From Burkholderiaceae bacterium (GTDB lineage Bacteria; Pseudomonadota; Gammaproteobacteria; Burkholderiales; Burkholderiaceae_F): a stretch of 64,000 nucleotides of DNA. The notes beneath the pieces were generated by a model. It saw nothing but the letters and a program-made list of their open reading frames with translations, ran no database searches and was not told the DNA's origin. Shown here piece by piece: positions 42,854 to 50,782 of the stretch. Position numbers and translations under genes: made by a program. The stretch lies in NCBI GenBank assembly GCA_022843955.1, contig JALHMQ010000001.1:372001-436000 (forward strand). The letters run 5' to 3'. Numbering within the stretch: position 1 is the stretch's first letter; the number at the start of each line of letters is the position of its first letter.

Positions 42854-43984
42854 TCACGCCGCGACCGGGCCGCGCGGGAAGAAGTGGCGGTAGGCCATCT
42901 CCGAGTTGACCGTGACTTCGTCCGCCCAGAAGACGACCCGGCGTGCCCACGTGCGCTGCGAATCCACGACCTTGGCGAACAGCGGATTCTCGCCCGAGAA
43001 CTTCTGGACCACGCCGTCCCAAGCCTTCAACTGCGCATCGAGAATGGCCGGCGGCGTCTTGATCGCGCGCACGCCCTGTTTGGTCTGCAGCTCGATGTAG
43101 TCGGTCGACATGCGATCCATCGCCTTCCATGACATTTCTGCGCTGCAGGCGTCCGCCGCCACCCGCATCACCGACTTCAGGTCGGCGGGGAGCGCCTCGA
43201 AACGCTTGCTGTTGACCATCAGCTCGAACACGTTGTTGGCCATATGGAAGCTGCGCTGGTAGTAGAACTTCGCCACGTCGGGAAAGCCCAGCAGCCGGTC
43301 GCCCGTGGCGTTGGCGAACTCCGCCGCGTCGAGCACGCCGCGGTCCAGGGCCGGCACGATATCTCCCGGGGCCATCTGCACGGGCGACATGCCGAGGGCC
43401 GCCATCATCGGTACCGCGAGCCCGGCAGTGCGGTACTTCACACCCTTGAGATCTGCCAGGGTCCGGATCTCCTTCTTGAACCAGCCCAGGGGTTCCGTGG
43501 GGACCGGGCCGTACATGAAGCTGTGAATGTTCAGGCGCGCCGCCGCTTGGATCTCGGCGTAGAGCTTGTCGCCCCCACCGTGCTGGATCCAGCCCAGCAA
43601 CTGATTGGCATCCATGCCGAAGTTGGGTCCCGCGCCATACAGGCCGAACGCCGTGTTCTTGCCGAACCAGAACCCGGGTACGGCGTGGCCGCCGTCGAGC
43701 GTGCCGCTGCTCACCGCTTCGACGACCTGCAGGCCGCCAACTACGGTGCCCGCCGGCAGCATTTGAATCTGCAGGCGCCCGCCGCTGATCTCGCCCACCT
43801 TCTTGGCGTAGTCGGTTGCAAACTCGTGAAAGATGTCCTTGGCCGGCCAGGCGCTCTGCATGCGAAGCGCGATGGGCGCTTGCGCGCGAACGACGGCAGG
43901 TGCCGCAACGGCGGTGACGCCGACCAGCGCGGCCGTGCGCAGGAAGCGTCGCTTGGCCGCGGTCTTGCTTGTGGCATTGGTCAT
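42854..43984 (-). CDS. TRAP transporter solute receptor (DctP family)
   Basis: A 376-residue periplasmic receptor with a Tat-type signal (KRRFLRTAALVGVTAVAAPAVVRAQ). The mature protein has the TRAP-T order: LRMQSAWPAKDIFHEFATDYAKKV, GGRLQIQMLPAGTVVGGLQVVEAV and the PLGWFKKEIRTLADLKGVKYRT block containing the carboxylate-binding Arg. ATG 43984 follows AAGGGG. The membrane subunits (DctQ/DctM) are not in the window, so it depends on components elsewhere. First gene of the leftward unit with the MBL hydrolase and RidA. Confidence 0.9.
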   Translation of the reverse strand: MTNATSKTAAKRRFLRTAALVGVTAVAAPAVVRAQAPIALRMQSAWPAKDIFHEFATDYAKKVGEISGGRLQIQMLPAGTVVGGLQVVEAVSSGTLDGGHAVPGFWFGKNTAFGLYGAGPNFGMDANQLLGWIQHGGGDKLYAEIQAAARLNIHSFMYGPVPTEPLGWFKKEIRTLADLKGVKYRTAGLAVPMMAALGMSPVQMAPGDIVPALDRGVLDAAEFANATGDRLLGFPDVAKFYYQRSFHMANNVFELMVNSKRFEALPADLKSVMRVAADACSAEMSWKAMDRMSTDYIELQTKQGVRAIKTPPAILDAQLKAWDGVVQKFSGENPLFAKVVDSQRTWARRVVFWADEVTVNSEMAYRHFFPRGPVAA

Positions 43985-44067
43985 GGAAACCCCTTGGCAT
44001 GAGTGGGAAGTGGTGGGCGGTCGATGTGACGCCGCGGACTGGAGCACTAGCGAGGACCGTGCCAAGT

Positions 44068-44195
44068 GTTTCCGATTTGGAAACTTGTGGAAACGGCTCT
44101 TCCTGCGTTTCTTCTGCTCTTTCTCAGTGCAAGAACGCACCGATTGATCGCAAACGACGGTTTCCGTTGCACGATTGTGTTTCCTTTCTAGAAAC
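44068..44195. promoter_or_regulatory. array of GTTTCC/GGAAAC half-sites
   Basis: GTTTCC or its complement occurs at 44068, 44079, 44089, 44160 and 44179, and a partial GAAAC at 44191. The first pair forms GTTTCC-n5-GGAAAC; the last pair forms GTTTCC-n6-GAAAC. Starts are spaced about 10-11 bases within each group, so they fall on one face of the helix. The array lies between the divergent TRAP receptor and DJ-1/PfpI genes. The XRE-cupin regulator encoded nearby is the obvious candidate binder. Confidence 0.6.
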
Positions 44196-44243
44196 AAGAC
44201 CTGCTGGCTCGATGCGGCGACGCGCAGCCTGATGGAGGCTCCG

Positions 44244-44876
44244 GTGAAGTTTGGATTCGTCATGTACCCGGGCGTCGAGCCCATCGATCTGGCGGCCGTG
44301 GGCGTGCTCTCGATGGCACGCCGCATCGAGCCCGCGTTGTCATTTGCGCTGGTAGCCGCGAGTGCGGCGCCGGTGGTGTTCAGCAACGGCCTGCGCGTGC
44401 TGCCTGATCACACGTTCGGCGCGGCGCCGGCGTTCGACGTGCTGCTGCTGCCTGGGGGACCCGGCTGGGTCGCGGCGCGTGGGGACGAGGGGCTGCTCGC
44501 CTACTTGCGCGGCGCCACGCCACCCGCGCGACTGGTCACGTTGTGCACGGGCGCCATGATTGCCGCTGCGGCTGGCCTGTTGGATGGCAAGACCGTGACG
44601 ACCAAGGTGGAAGCGGCGCCGGGCGAGACGCCGCCGATCGAGATCCTGGCGCGTGAGCATCCGGTGATCGCCCGCCATGCACTGCTGGTGGACACCGGAC
44701 AGGTGATCAGCGGCGGCGGCGTGTCGCTGTGCATCGACACCGTGCTGTATGTCCTGGAGCAGGCACTCGGTCCGGACAAGACGGCGGAGATCGCCCGCGT
44801 TCTCGAGTACAGCGCGGCACGCCGGGCGAATGCGCAGCGGCTGCCGATCGTGCAAACCGTGGGGGCGGCGGCATGA
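44244..44876 (+). CDS. DJ-1/PfpI-family protein
   Basis: A 210-residue class I glutamine-amidotransferase-like protein. The nucleophile elbow is VTLCTGAMIAAAAGLLDGKTVTT with Cys in LCTGA, preceded by LLLPGGPGW. It resembles the DJ-1/PfpI and isonitrile hydratase group. GTG 44244 is preferred because GGAGG lies five bases before it; ATG 44232 is an in-frame alternative with no ribosome binding site. Its stop overlaps the next start (ATGA), so it is coupled with the XRE-cupin regulator. Confidence 0.85.
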   Translation: MKFGFVMYPGVEPIDLAAVGVLSMARRIEPALSFALVAASAAPVVFSNGLRVLPDHTFGAAPAFDVLLLPGGPGWVAARGDEGLLAYLRGATPPARLVTLCTGAMIAAAAGLLDGKTVTTKVEAAPGETPPIEILAREHPVIARHALLVDTGQVISGGGVSLCIDTVLYVLEQALGPDKTAEIARVLEYSAARRANAQRLPIVQTVGAAA

Positions 44877-45517
44877 GCACCGCTCAACGCGCCAAACCAA
44901 CGCGGCCCAAGTCTGCGCCAGCCCCTGCGCGCAAGGTTGAAGCCAGCGCCCTCGACAAGCTGGGCGCGCGCATCCAGCACTGTCGCAGCAAGCAACAGCT
45001 GACGCTCGAGGGACTGGCCGAGCTGTCGGGGCTGTCCAAAGGCTATCTGTCGCGCATCGAGAACGGTTTGCAGACGCCGCCGCTCGGCACCCTGATCCGC
45101 ATCGCCGGTGCGCTCAACGCCGATGTCACTTCGCTGATCAATGGTGAGGGCACGCACGGCGCGCCCGCCTCACCGTTCGTATCGATCGTGCGGAAGACAG
45201 AGCGCTCGCCAGTGATCCGGGGCGCCTCCGCGTTCGGCTACGACTATGCCAGCCTGATCGGCGGCAACGTCACCGCCAAGATGGAAGCGTTCCTGTTCAC
45301 TTTCCCCAGCAACATCGACAAGTACGTCTTCTTCGAACACGACGGCGAAGAGTTTCTGTTCATCCTGAGCGGTCGTGTGGAGTGGCAGATCGGCCATGAG
45401 CGGCATCTGCTGGAGGCGGGCGATGCGGTGTACTTCGACGCACGATTGCCGCATCGGGGCAGGGCGCTGGATGGCGAGGCGAGCGCGCTGGTAGTGGCAC
45501 ATCGAGCCGGCGGTTAG
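44873..45517 (+). CDS. XRE-cupin transcriptional regulator
   Basis: A 214-residue regulator: XRE helix-turn-helix (about 22-80, LGARIQHCRSKQQLTLEGLAELSGLSKGYLSRIENG) and a C-terminal cupin (about 130-205, EHDGEEFLFILSGRVEWQIGHERHLLEAGDAVYFDARLPHRGRA). Cupin XREs typically bind small ligands and repress catabolic or uptake genes. It is coupled to the PfpI gene and probably acts on the GTTTCC array in the upstream divergent promoter region. Confidence 0.9.
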   Translation: MSTAQRAKPTRPKSAPAPARKVEASALDKLGARIQHCRSKQQLTLEGLAELSGLSKGYLSRIENGLQTPPLGTLIRIAGALNADVTSLINGEGTHGAPASPFVSIVRKTERSPVIRGASAFGYDYASLIGGNVTAKMEAFLFTFPSNIDKYVFFEHDGEEFLFILSGRVEWQIGHERHLLEAGDAVYFDARLPHRGRALDGEASALVVAHRAGG

Positions 45518-45690
45518 TGGGCCAAGGGCCTGTTGGAGTACCTGCACGTGATGATGCCGTTCGACGATCCGAGCAAGCTCGATGAGGCGCAGAAGCCTGC
45601 TGTTGCCGCCTACATGCTGGTGCGCAACGGCAACCTTGCTGCCGCGACGTCTCGCTGCCCGTCGGCGGCAGCGGCGCGGCGATCAAGTGA
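45518..45690 (+). pseudogene. C-terminal cytochrome c remnant
   Basis: Directly after the XRE-cupin stop the sequence encodes AKGLLEYLHVMMPFDDPSKLDEAQ and VAAYMLVRNGNLAA, the C-terminal helix region of class I c-type cytochromes. After a one-base frame change the end reads SLPVGGSGAAIK and a stop. No haem-binding CxxCH or start codon is present, so this is only a fragment. Confidence 0.65.
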
Positions 45691-45695
45691 TGCCT

Positions 45696-45721
45696 AGCCT
45701 GCTGCCCGCGGGCAGCAGGCT
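45696..45721. repeat. 26-base perfect palindrome
   Basis: Arms AGCCTGCTGCCCG and CGGGCAGCAGGCT abut with no spacer. As RNA it would form an 11-base-pair stem with a CGCG loop. No T-run follows. It lies six bases after the cytochrome remnant and may be the former terminator of that gene. Confidence 0.55.
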
Positions 45722-45784
45722 GATCGGACCACCAGCCGATGTCTCGTCGCGCGGCGGCGGCGCGGCGAGGTGTGCTGCGCATCC

Positions 45785-46100
45785 CTAGACCCGCGATGCT
45801 TGCCTTCGAGAACCCAGCGAGGAGCCGCTCCTCGGCCCCTGCTCAAAATCGCTGATGGTCACTGCCAGATCGGACAGCGGACCTACCAGCGCGTTGGGTC
45901 GATCGGAACGGCAGGCGGCGACGTAGTCGAGCGGCAGAATGCTCGGGCGGGACTTCACGATCTGCAGGCGGCCGCTTTCAATGTCTTTGCGATGAAAGTC
46001 GCGCGGCAAGAAGCGCATGCCGCTCCACGCACGTCGATCCGACCCAGACCGAGCGCTGCGCCACGAACTTGGGGCCACGCCGCACCACTGGGCAGCGATC
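45785..46100 (-). pseudogene. C-terminal LysR-regulator remnant
   Basis: Minus-strand frame ending at 45785 reads GMRFLPRDFHRKDIESGRLQ and SRPSILPLDYVAACRSDRPNALVGPLSDLAVTISDF, the end of a LysR substrate-binding domain. Upstream the match breaks into other frames and the HTH half is missing. No ribosome binding site or plausible start. The remaining bases to 46198 show no gene. Confidence 0.65.
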
Positions 46101-46198
46101 GATGGTCGTCGTCCCTGGCCTGCGTTTCACCAGTGGCAGGGGATCTGCAGCGTGATCATGGGGCCCGTTCGTTCGACCGCACGACATCCCCGAGGACA

Positions 46199-46936
46199 TC
46201 AGCGCTTGAGCCACGCCTCGAGCGCCGGCGCGAGCGCAGTGCTGGCGCGGTTACGCGCCGCGGCCAGGCTGCCCAGTTGTGCCTTGGGCAGTCGCAGGCG
46301 CACCAGCATCTCGGCCAGCGCCACCGCCGCGGTCGCGCCGTCGATCAGCGGCACCAGCACGGTCGACTGAACCGGGGCCGCGTGTCCGGCGAACACCGCG
46401 CCCGCCAACACGATGGCTTCCGCACCGTGGTGAGCCAAGCGCTCGCAGTGCTCGCGCAGCGCCTCGCGTGCGTCCAGCGGTCTGCTCAGGAAGTCCTGCG
46501 GGGTGAGGGTCAGCGCCTCCACCACGGGGACGCGGCTCGAAAATCCGTGGTGCGCGATCAGTTCCGCGTACATCGGCACCATGCGAGGGCCGAGCGTGAG
46601 CAGCGCGGCGCGGCGTGACACCAGCGTCGCGGTGATCAATGCCGCTTCGGTCAGCCCGACCACCGGCACGTCGAGCGCCTCACGCAGTGCGTCGAGCGCG
46701 GTGTCGAGCGACACCGCCAGCACCAGCGCGTCATACGGCTGCGGCTGCGTGAGCGCGGCCTGCAGCGCGGCATGGGCAGCAATGGCATTCTCGGTGCGCG
46801 TGCCGATCACGGCGGCACCGAACTCGCCGGTGGCCTCGACGATCTCGGTGCCCGGCAGCGCGCAGGCGCGGGCGCTGGCAGCGACCTGCGCCGTGATGGC
46901 AGGCGTGGTGTTGGGATTGAGCAGCAGCAGTCGCAT
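46199..46936 (-). CDS. hydantoin racemase-like Asp/Glu racemase
   Basis: A 245-residue member of the Asp/Glu/hydantoin racemase superfamily, close to HyuE in length and in its start MRLLLLNPNTT. The family usually uses two Cys; here neither is clear (LAVSLDTALDALREAL and IVLAGAVFAG occupy the expected places, with Ser and Ala). Racemase activity is therefore uncertain. The start overlaps the stop of the truncated deacetylase by one base, implying coupling. Placed by context in the hydantoin/ureide block. Confidence 0.8.
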   Translation of the reverse strand: MRLLLLNPNTTPAITAQVAASARACALPGTEIVEATGEFGAAVIGTRTENAIAAHAALQAALTQPQPYDALVLAVSLDTALDALREALDVPVVGLTEAALITATLVSRRAALLTLGPRMVPMYAELIAHHGFSSRVPVVEALTLTPQDFLSRPLDAREALREHCERLAHHGAEAIVLAGAVFAGHAAPVQSTVLVPLIDGATAAVALAEMLVRLRLPKAQLGSLAAARNRASTALAPALEAWLKR

Positions 46937-47442
46937 CACAGTCCCCGCGCCCGCCAGTGGCGGGCAATCGCATCGCGGCGGGCGATCCACACGCCGCCGC
47001 GGCTGCGCATGTGGTGCAGGATGGTGCGCAGCGCGCCGATGCGCGCCGGGCGACCCAGCATGCGCAGGTGCAGGCCGACCGACATCATCTTCGGCTGCGT
47101 CGCGCCTTCTTCCCACAAGGTGTCGAAGGCGTCGATCACGTAGCCGGCGAAATCGCTCGCCCGCACGAAGCGGTGGGTGTGTTGGAACTGCATGTCGTTG
47201 GTGTCGAAGGCGTAGGGAAGGAGAACGTAAGGTGTATCGCCGTGGCCGCCGCGCGAAAGCGTCACTGGCAGGTCGTTGCCGCAGAGGTCGCTGTCACACA
47301 GAAAGCCGGCGGCGCGCAGCAGCCTTCGCGTGTTCGGGCTGCTGGCCGAGCGGGTATGCCAGCCGACCGGCCGCGTGCCGCAGGCAACCTCGATCGCATT
47401 GATCGTGCGGCCGATCGCATGCGTTTCATCATCCTCGTCCAT
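46936..47442 (-). CDS. N-terminally truncated PuuE-like deacetylase
   Basis: A 168-residue frame that aligns with the C-terminal half of the neighbouring full-length protein at 53018: RPVGWHTRSASSPNTRRLLRAAG, YAFDTNDMQF, EEGATQPKMMSVGLHLRMLGRPARIGALR. About 140 residues with the first catalytic motifs are missing. The same C-terminal half in PuuE allantoinases carries GLHxRxxGRPAR. It may be inactive, a partner subunit or a recent remnant. ATG 47442 has no clear ribosome binding site. Confidence 0.7.
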   Translation of the reverse strand: MDEDDETHAIGRTINAIEVACGTRPVGWHTRSASSPNTRRLLRAAGFLCDSDLCGNDLPVTLSRGGHGDTPYVLLPYAFDTNDMQFQHTHRFVRASDFAGYVIDAFDTLWEEGATQPKMMSVGLHLRMLGRPARIGALRTILHHMRSRGGVWIARRDAIARHWRARGL

Positions 47443-47572
47443 GCGCGCGTGCGTTCTCGCAAGTTGTGTGCCATTGGGCAGGGCAGCGCAAGGGCGCAGG
47501 TCGCCGCGTGGGCGGGCGGCGTGATGCGATACCGACGGTCCCGCATTGACTCAAGACAGATCGACGTGGGCG

Positions 47573-47620
47573 AGTCGACCTAAAACTCGACCTGAGACTC
47601 GACCTGAGACTCGACCCAAG
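47573..47620. repeat. 12-base tandem repeat, four units
   Basis: Units AGTCGACCTAAA, ACTCGACCTGAG, ACTCGACCTGAG and ACTCGACCCAAG in direct succession, with a degenerate ACGTGACCT after them. Lies between the truncated deacetylase and the AMDase-like gene. A slippage-prone repeat; no CRISPR features (no spacers). Confidence 0.8.
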
Positions 47621-47643
47621 ACGTGACCTCCGCACCTTTCTGC

Positions 47644-48393
47644 CTAAGCGAGATCGAACAGACGGCCCCAACCACGCACGCGGCGCGCATCCACGCCGGC
47701 GGCGCGCAGCGCACCCCAGGCGGCGGTCGCCACGGAATCCAGCAGCAGTGCGCCGCTGCGCTGTTCGAAGTCGGCCGCCAGGGCGGCGCCGTCCATGTTG
47801 GTACACAGGACCATCACGGCCTGCGGACTGGCCTGCGCAACGTCATCGAGCATGCGGTCGATCACCGCGGGCTCGATGGTGGAGAAGTCGAAGTTGACGC
47901 TGATGCCGGCGTGGCGCTCGGCCACGCACTCGAACCCGGCGCGCGCGAAGTTGGCGACGATCGCCCGCTGCACGTCATCGGTGTAGGGCGACACCAGGCC
48001 AAAGCGCCGCACGCCGGCCAGGTGCATCGCCTCCACCATCGCCAGCACGGAAGACGACGCCCGGATGCCGGTGCGCTCCTCGATCGCGCGACACAGCGAT
48101 ACATCACGGTCGAAGCCGAGCCAGCCAGCCGAAGTGCCGTTCCAGCAGATCGCCTGGCAATGGGCGTCGGCCAGCAGGTCGGCGGCCGCCAGCATGGGCG
48201 CCATGTCGAACTGCCCCAGCGCGTCGGCGCCGAGCGCGATCTGGGTGACGCGAAAGCGGCCGGCGTGCACGCTGACCTCGGGCAGCCCGGCGAGCATCCG
48301 CGCGCTGACCGGCTCCAGGGTGGTGTTGGACGAGGGCGTCAGCATCCCGAGCAGGATGCGGTCGCGCTTGAATGACGCTGAGGCAGCAGACAT
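47644..48393 (-). CDS. AMDase/maleate isomerase-like racemase-superfamily enzyme
   Basis: A 249-residue protein of the Asp/Glu racemase superfamily, closest by eye to arylmalonate decarboxylase and maleate cis-trans isomerase: LGMLTPSSNTTLEP near residue 15, WNGTSAGW at 84-91, SSSVLAMVEAMHLAGVRRFGLVSPYTDDV, LCTNMDG with Cys197, and the final RGWGRLFD. The first catalytic Cys of racemases is Gly86 here, as Gly74 is in AMDase (MGTSLSFYRG). The second Cys is kept. The predicted activity is decarboxylation or isomerisation of an activated dicarboxylate, not racemisation. Six bases downstream of the GntR gene, same strand. Confidence 0.82.
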   Translation of the reverse strand: MSAASASFKRDRILLGMLTPSSNTTLEPVSARMLAGLPEVSVHAGRFRVTQIALGADALGQFDMAPMLAAADLLADAHCQAICWNGTSAGWLGFDRDVSLCRAIEERTGIRASSSVLAMVEAMHLAGVRRFGLVSPYTDDVQRAIVANFARAGFECVAERHAGISVNFDFSTIEPAVIDRMLDDVAQASPQAVMVLCTNMDGAALAADFEQRSGALLLDSVATAAWGALRAAGVDARRVRGWGRLFDLA

Positions 48394-48399
48394 GGTGTG

Positions 48400-49179
48400 T
48401 CAGGTCAGGGCGGCGGCGAGGTCGACTTCGATCTCCTCGTCGCCGCTGAGGTCCAGGTGATGTTCGACGTGGTTCAGGTGCTCGACCATCAGCGCTGCCA
48501 CGCGGCGCGCATCGCCGTCGGCGATCGCATCGGCGATCTCACCGTGCTCCTCGCCCAGGCAGGACGGCTTGGCCGGCTTGTCGTACAGGGCAATGATCAG
48601 GCAGGTGAGGGACGCCAGTTCGCGCAGCGTCTTGGCGAGCAGCGCATTGCCCGCCAGCTCGGCCAGCAGGATGTGGAACTCGCCGGACAGCCGCACGATC
48701 AGGCGCGCGTCGTTGGCAGCGCGCGCCTTGCGCTCGGCGGTGACGTGCCGGCGCAGCTGTGCCACGGCGCCACGGCGGTCGGGCTGGCGCGCCAGGCGCA
48801 TTGCGATGCCGGGCTCGATGAGCCGGCGCGCCTCGAACACGTCACGCGCCTGCTCGATCGTGGGCTGGGTGACAAAAGCACCGCGGTTTGGCTCCAAAGT
48901 GACGAGGCCTTCGTGTGCCAGTCGCGGCAGCACCGCGCGAACGCGGGCGCGCGATACCCCAAAGATCGCAGCCAGCCCTTCCTCGCCGAGCTTGGTTCCC
49001 GGCGGCAGCCGGTGTTCGAAGATCGCCGTCATCAAGCGGTCGTAGATGCCGTCGTCGGCGGCGGCTGGCACGGGGGCGGTACGCCGCTTGGTCACCAGGC
49101 TGGTGCTGCGTGGCGCCGGCTTGGTGCGTCTGGCTGCGCTCCTGGTGCGCGCAATGCGCGCGTTTGGCTGGGTCTTCAT
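48400..49179 (-). CDS. GntR-family regulator (FCD subfamily) of the ureide block
   Basis: A 259-residue regulator with a basic N-terminal extension (about 1-40, rich in Arg/Lys/Thr), a GntR winged helix (about 43-108, LAAIFGVSRARVRAVLPRLAHEGLV) and an FCD domain (about 115-245, RRLIEPGIA to MVEHLNHVEHHL). Divergent from the hydantoinase gene; the shared 160-base region contains TTGGCGCCAA at 49204. It is the only regulator in the block and is the likely binder of that palindrome. Confidence 0.9.
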   Translation of the reverse strand: MKTQPNARIARTRSAARRTKPAPRSTSLVTKRRTAPVPAAADDGIYDRLMTAIFEHRLPPGTKLGEEGLAAIFGVSRARVRAVLPRLAHEGLVTLEPNRGAFVTQPTIEQARDVFEARRLIEPGIAMRLARQPDRRGAVAQLRRHVTAERKARAANDARLIVRLSGEFHILLAELAGNALLAKTLRELASLTCLIIALYDKPAKPSCLGEEHGEIADAIADGDARRVAALMVEHLNHVEHHLDLSGDEEIEVDLAAALT

Positions 49180-49203
49180 GGTTGGCTACAGTCTTTAGCA
49201 GAA

Positions 49204-49233
49204 TTGGCGCCAACCCGATGGTCGGCTGGCGCC
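49204..49233. promoter_or_regulatory. candidate GntR operator pair
   Basis: TTGGCGCCAA (49204-49213) is a perfect 10-base palindrome. A second TGGCGCC starts at 49227, 22 bases (two turns) after the first. Both are in the divergent region between gntR (start 49179) and the hydantoinase (start 49340). The same motif with 23-base spacing recurs at 58430-58461. Confidence 0.6.
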
Positions 49234-49339
49234 GTCCGTGACGGCAATCGAAGGGTGGATTGTCCAGCCGACCCAGGTGCGGCCGGCGGTCCCAAGCTGA
49301 AGTGTCCAGCAATGGCCCGGATTTTGCGAAACAGCCCGC

Positions 49340-50758
49340 ATGAGCACATCCTTTGATCTGGTCATCCGCAATGCCCTTGCCGTGACGGCGGCCGACACGC
49401 AACAGGCTGACATCGGCATCCGCCAGGGCCGCATCGTGGCACTGGGCGAGGGTCTGGGCGCCGGCGCGCGCGAGATCGACGCTGCGGGGCGCCATGTGAC
49501 GCCGGGCGGCGTCGACGGTCACTGTCATCTGGACCAGCCGATGCCGCCGCCGGTGAAAATGGCCGACGACTTCATCACCGGCACCCGCTCGGCGGCCTGC
49601 GGCGGCACCACCACCGTGATCCCGTTCGCGGCACAGGAGAAGGGCAGTTCTCTGCGCGCTGCCGTGGAGGACTACCACCGCCGGGCCGACGGCAAGGCGA
49701 GCGTCGATTACGCCTTTCACCTGATCGTCAGCGACCCGACTCCCACGGTGCTCAACGATGAACTGCCGGCGCTGATCGATGCCGGCTACACCTCGTTCAA
49801 GCTGTACATGACCTATGAGGACCTGAAGCTCGACGACGGCCAGGTGCTCGATGTGCTCGATGTGGCGCGCCGCCACGGCGCGATGGCGATGATCCATGCC
49901 GAAAACAGCGACTGCATCGAGTGGCTGACCCGTCGCCTGGAAGCCGCCGGCCGCACCGCGCCGCGCTGGCACGCGCACGCGCGGCCGATGCTGGTGGAGC
50001 GCGAAGCCACCCACCGCGCGATCGCGCTGTCGCAACTGGTGGATGTGCCGATCCTGATCGTGCACGTCTCCGGCCGCGAGGCGGTGGAGCAGATTCGCTG
50101 GGGACGCGCGCATGGCCTGTCGATCTTCGCCGAGACCTGCCCGCAGTACCTGTTCCTCACGGCGGAGGATCTTGGCATCGACAACAGCTACATGGGCGCG
50201 CGCTGCGTGTGCAGCCCGCCGCCGCGCGACAAGGCCAACCAGGAGGTGATCTGGGACGGCCTGCGTGACGACCTGTTCACCGTGTTCTCCTCCGACCACG
50301 CGCCGTTTCGCTGGGACACACCCGACGGCAAGCACCCCGGCGGCAAGGAGGTACCGTTCCGCCACATTCCCAACGGCATTCCGGGCATCGAGACGCGCTT
50401 GCCGCTGCTGTACTCCGAAGGCGTGCTGACCGGGCGCATCAGCATCAACCGCTACGTCGAACTGACCTCCACCAACCCGGCCAAGGCCTACGGGCTGCAT
50501 CCGCGCAAGGGCACCATCGCGGTGGGCGCCGATGCCGACCTCGTGATCTGGGACGAGAAGGAGGTCGTGATCGACAACGATCGCCTGCACCATAACGTCG
50601 ACTACACGCCCTATGAAGGCATGAAGCTCGGCGCCTGGCCGGCGCTGACGCTGCTGCGCGGCCAGGTGGTGTGGGACGGCACGCGCTTCACCGGCGCGGT
50701 GGGGCAGGGTCAGTTCCTCGCCTGCGGCAAGCCGACCCTGGTGCCGCAGCGCCGCTGA
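49340..50758 (+). CDS. D-hydantoinase / dihydropyrimidinase
   Basis: A 472-residue cyclic-amidase of the hydantoinase/dihydropyrimidinase family, a two-zinc enzyme that opens hydantoins or dihydropyrimidines to N-carbamoyl acids. Visible ligands: His61 and His63 in VDGHCHLDQ, carbamylated-type Lys154 in FKLYMTYED, His186 in MIHAENSD, His242 in VHVSGREAVE and Asp319 in SSDHAPF. The length is normal. Transcribed divergently from gntR and followed 24 bases later by the amidase gene. Confidence 0.95.
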   Translation: MSTSFDLVIRNALAVTAADTQQADIGIRQGRIVALGEGLGAGAREIDAAGRHVTPGGVDGHCHLDQPMPPPVKMADDFITGTRSAACGGTTTVIPFAAQEKGSSLRAAVEDYHRRADGKASVDYAFHLIVSDPTPTVLNDELPALIDAGYTSFKLYMTYEDLKLDDGQVLDVLDVARRHGAMAMIHAENSDCIEWLTRRLEAAGRTAPRWHAHARPMLVEREATHRAIALSQLVDVPILIVHVSGREAVEQIRWGRAHGLSIFAETCPQYLFLTAEDLGIDNSYMGARCVCSPPPRDKANQEVIWDGLRDDLFTVFSSDHAPFRWDTPDGKHPGGKEVPFRHIPNGIPGIETRLPLLYSEGVLTGRISINRYVELTSTNPAKAYGLHPRKGTIAVGADADLVIWDEKEVVIDNDRLHHNVDYTPYEGMKLGAWPALTLLRGQVVWDGTRFTGAVGQGQFLACGKPTLVPQRR

Positions 50759-50782
50759 CCTGGGCGCATCGACGTCGTCACT

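Noticed and set aside
47573-47620. Possible CRISPR array
   Set aside because: The units are contiguous 12-mers with no spacers and no cas genes are near.
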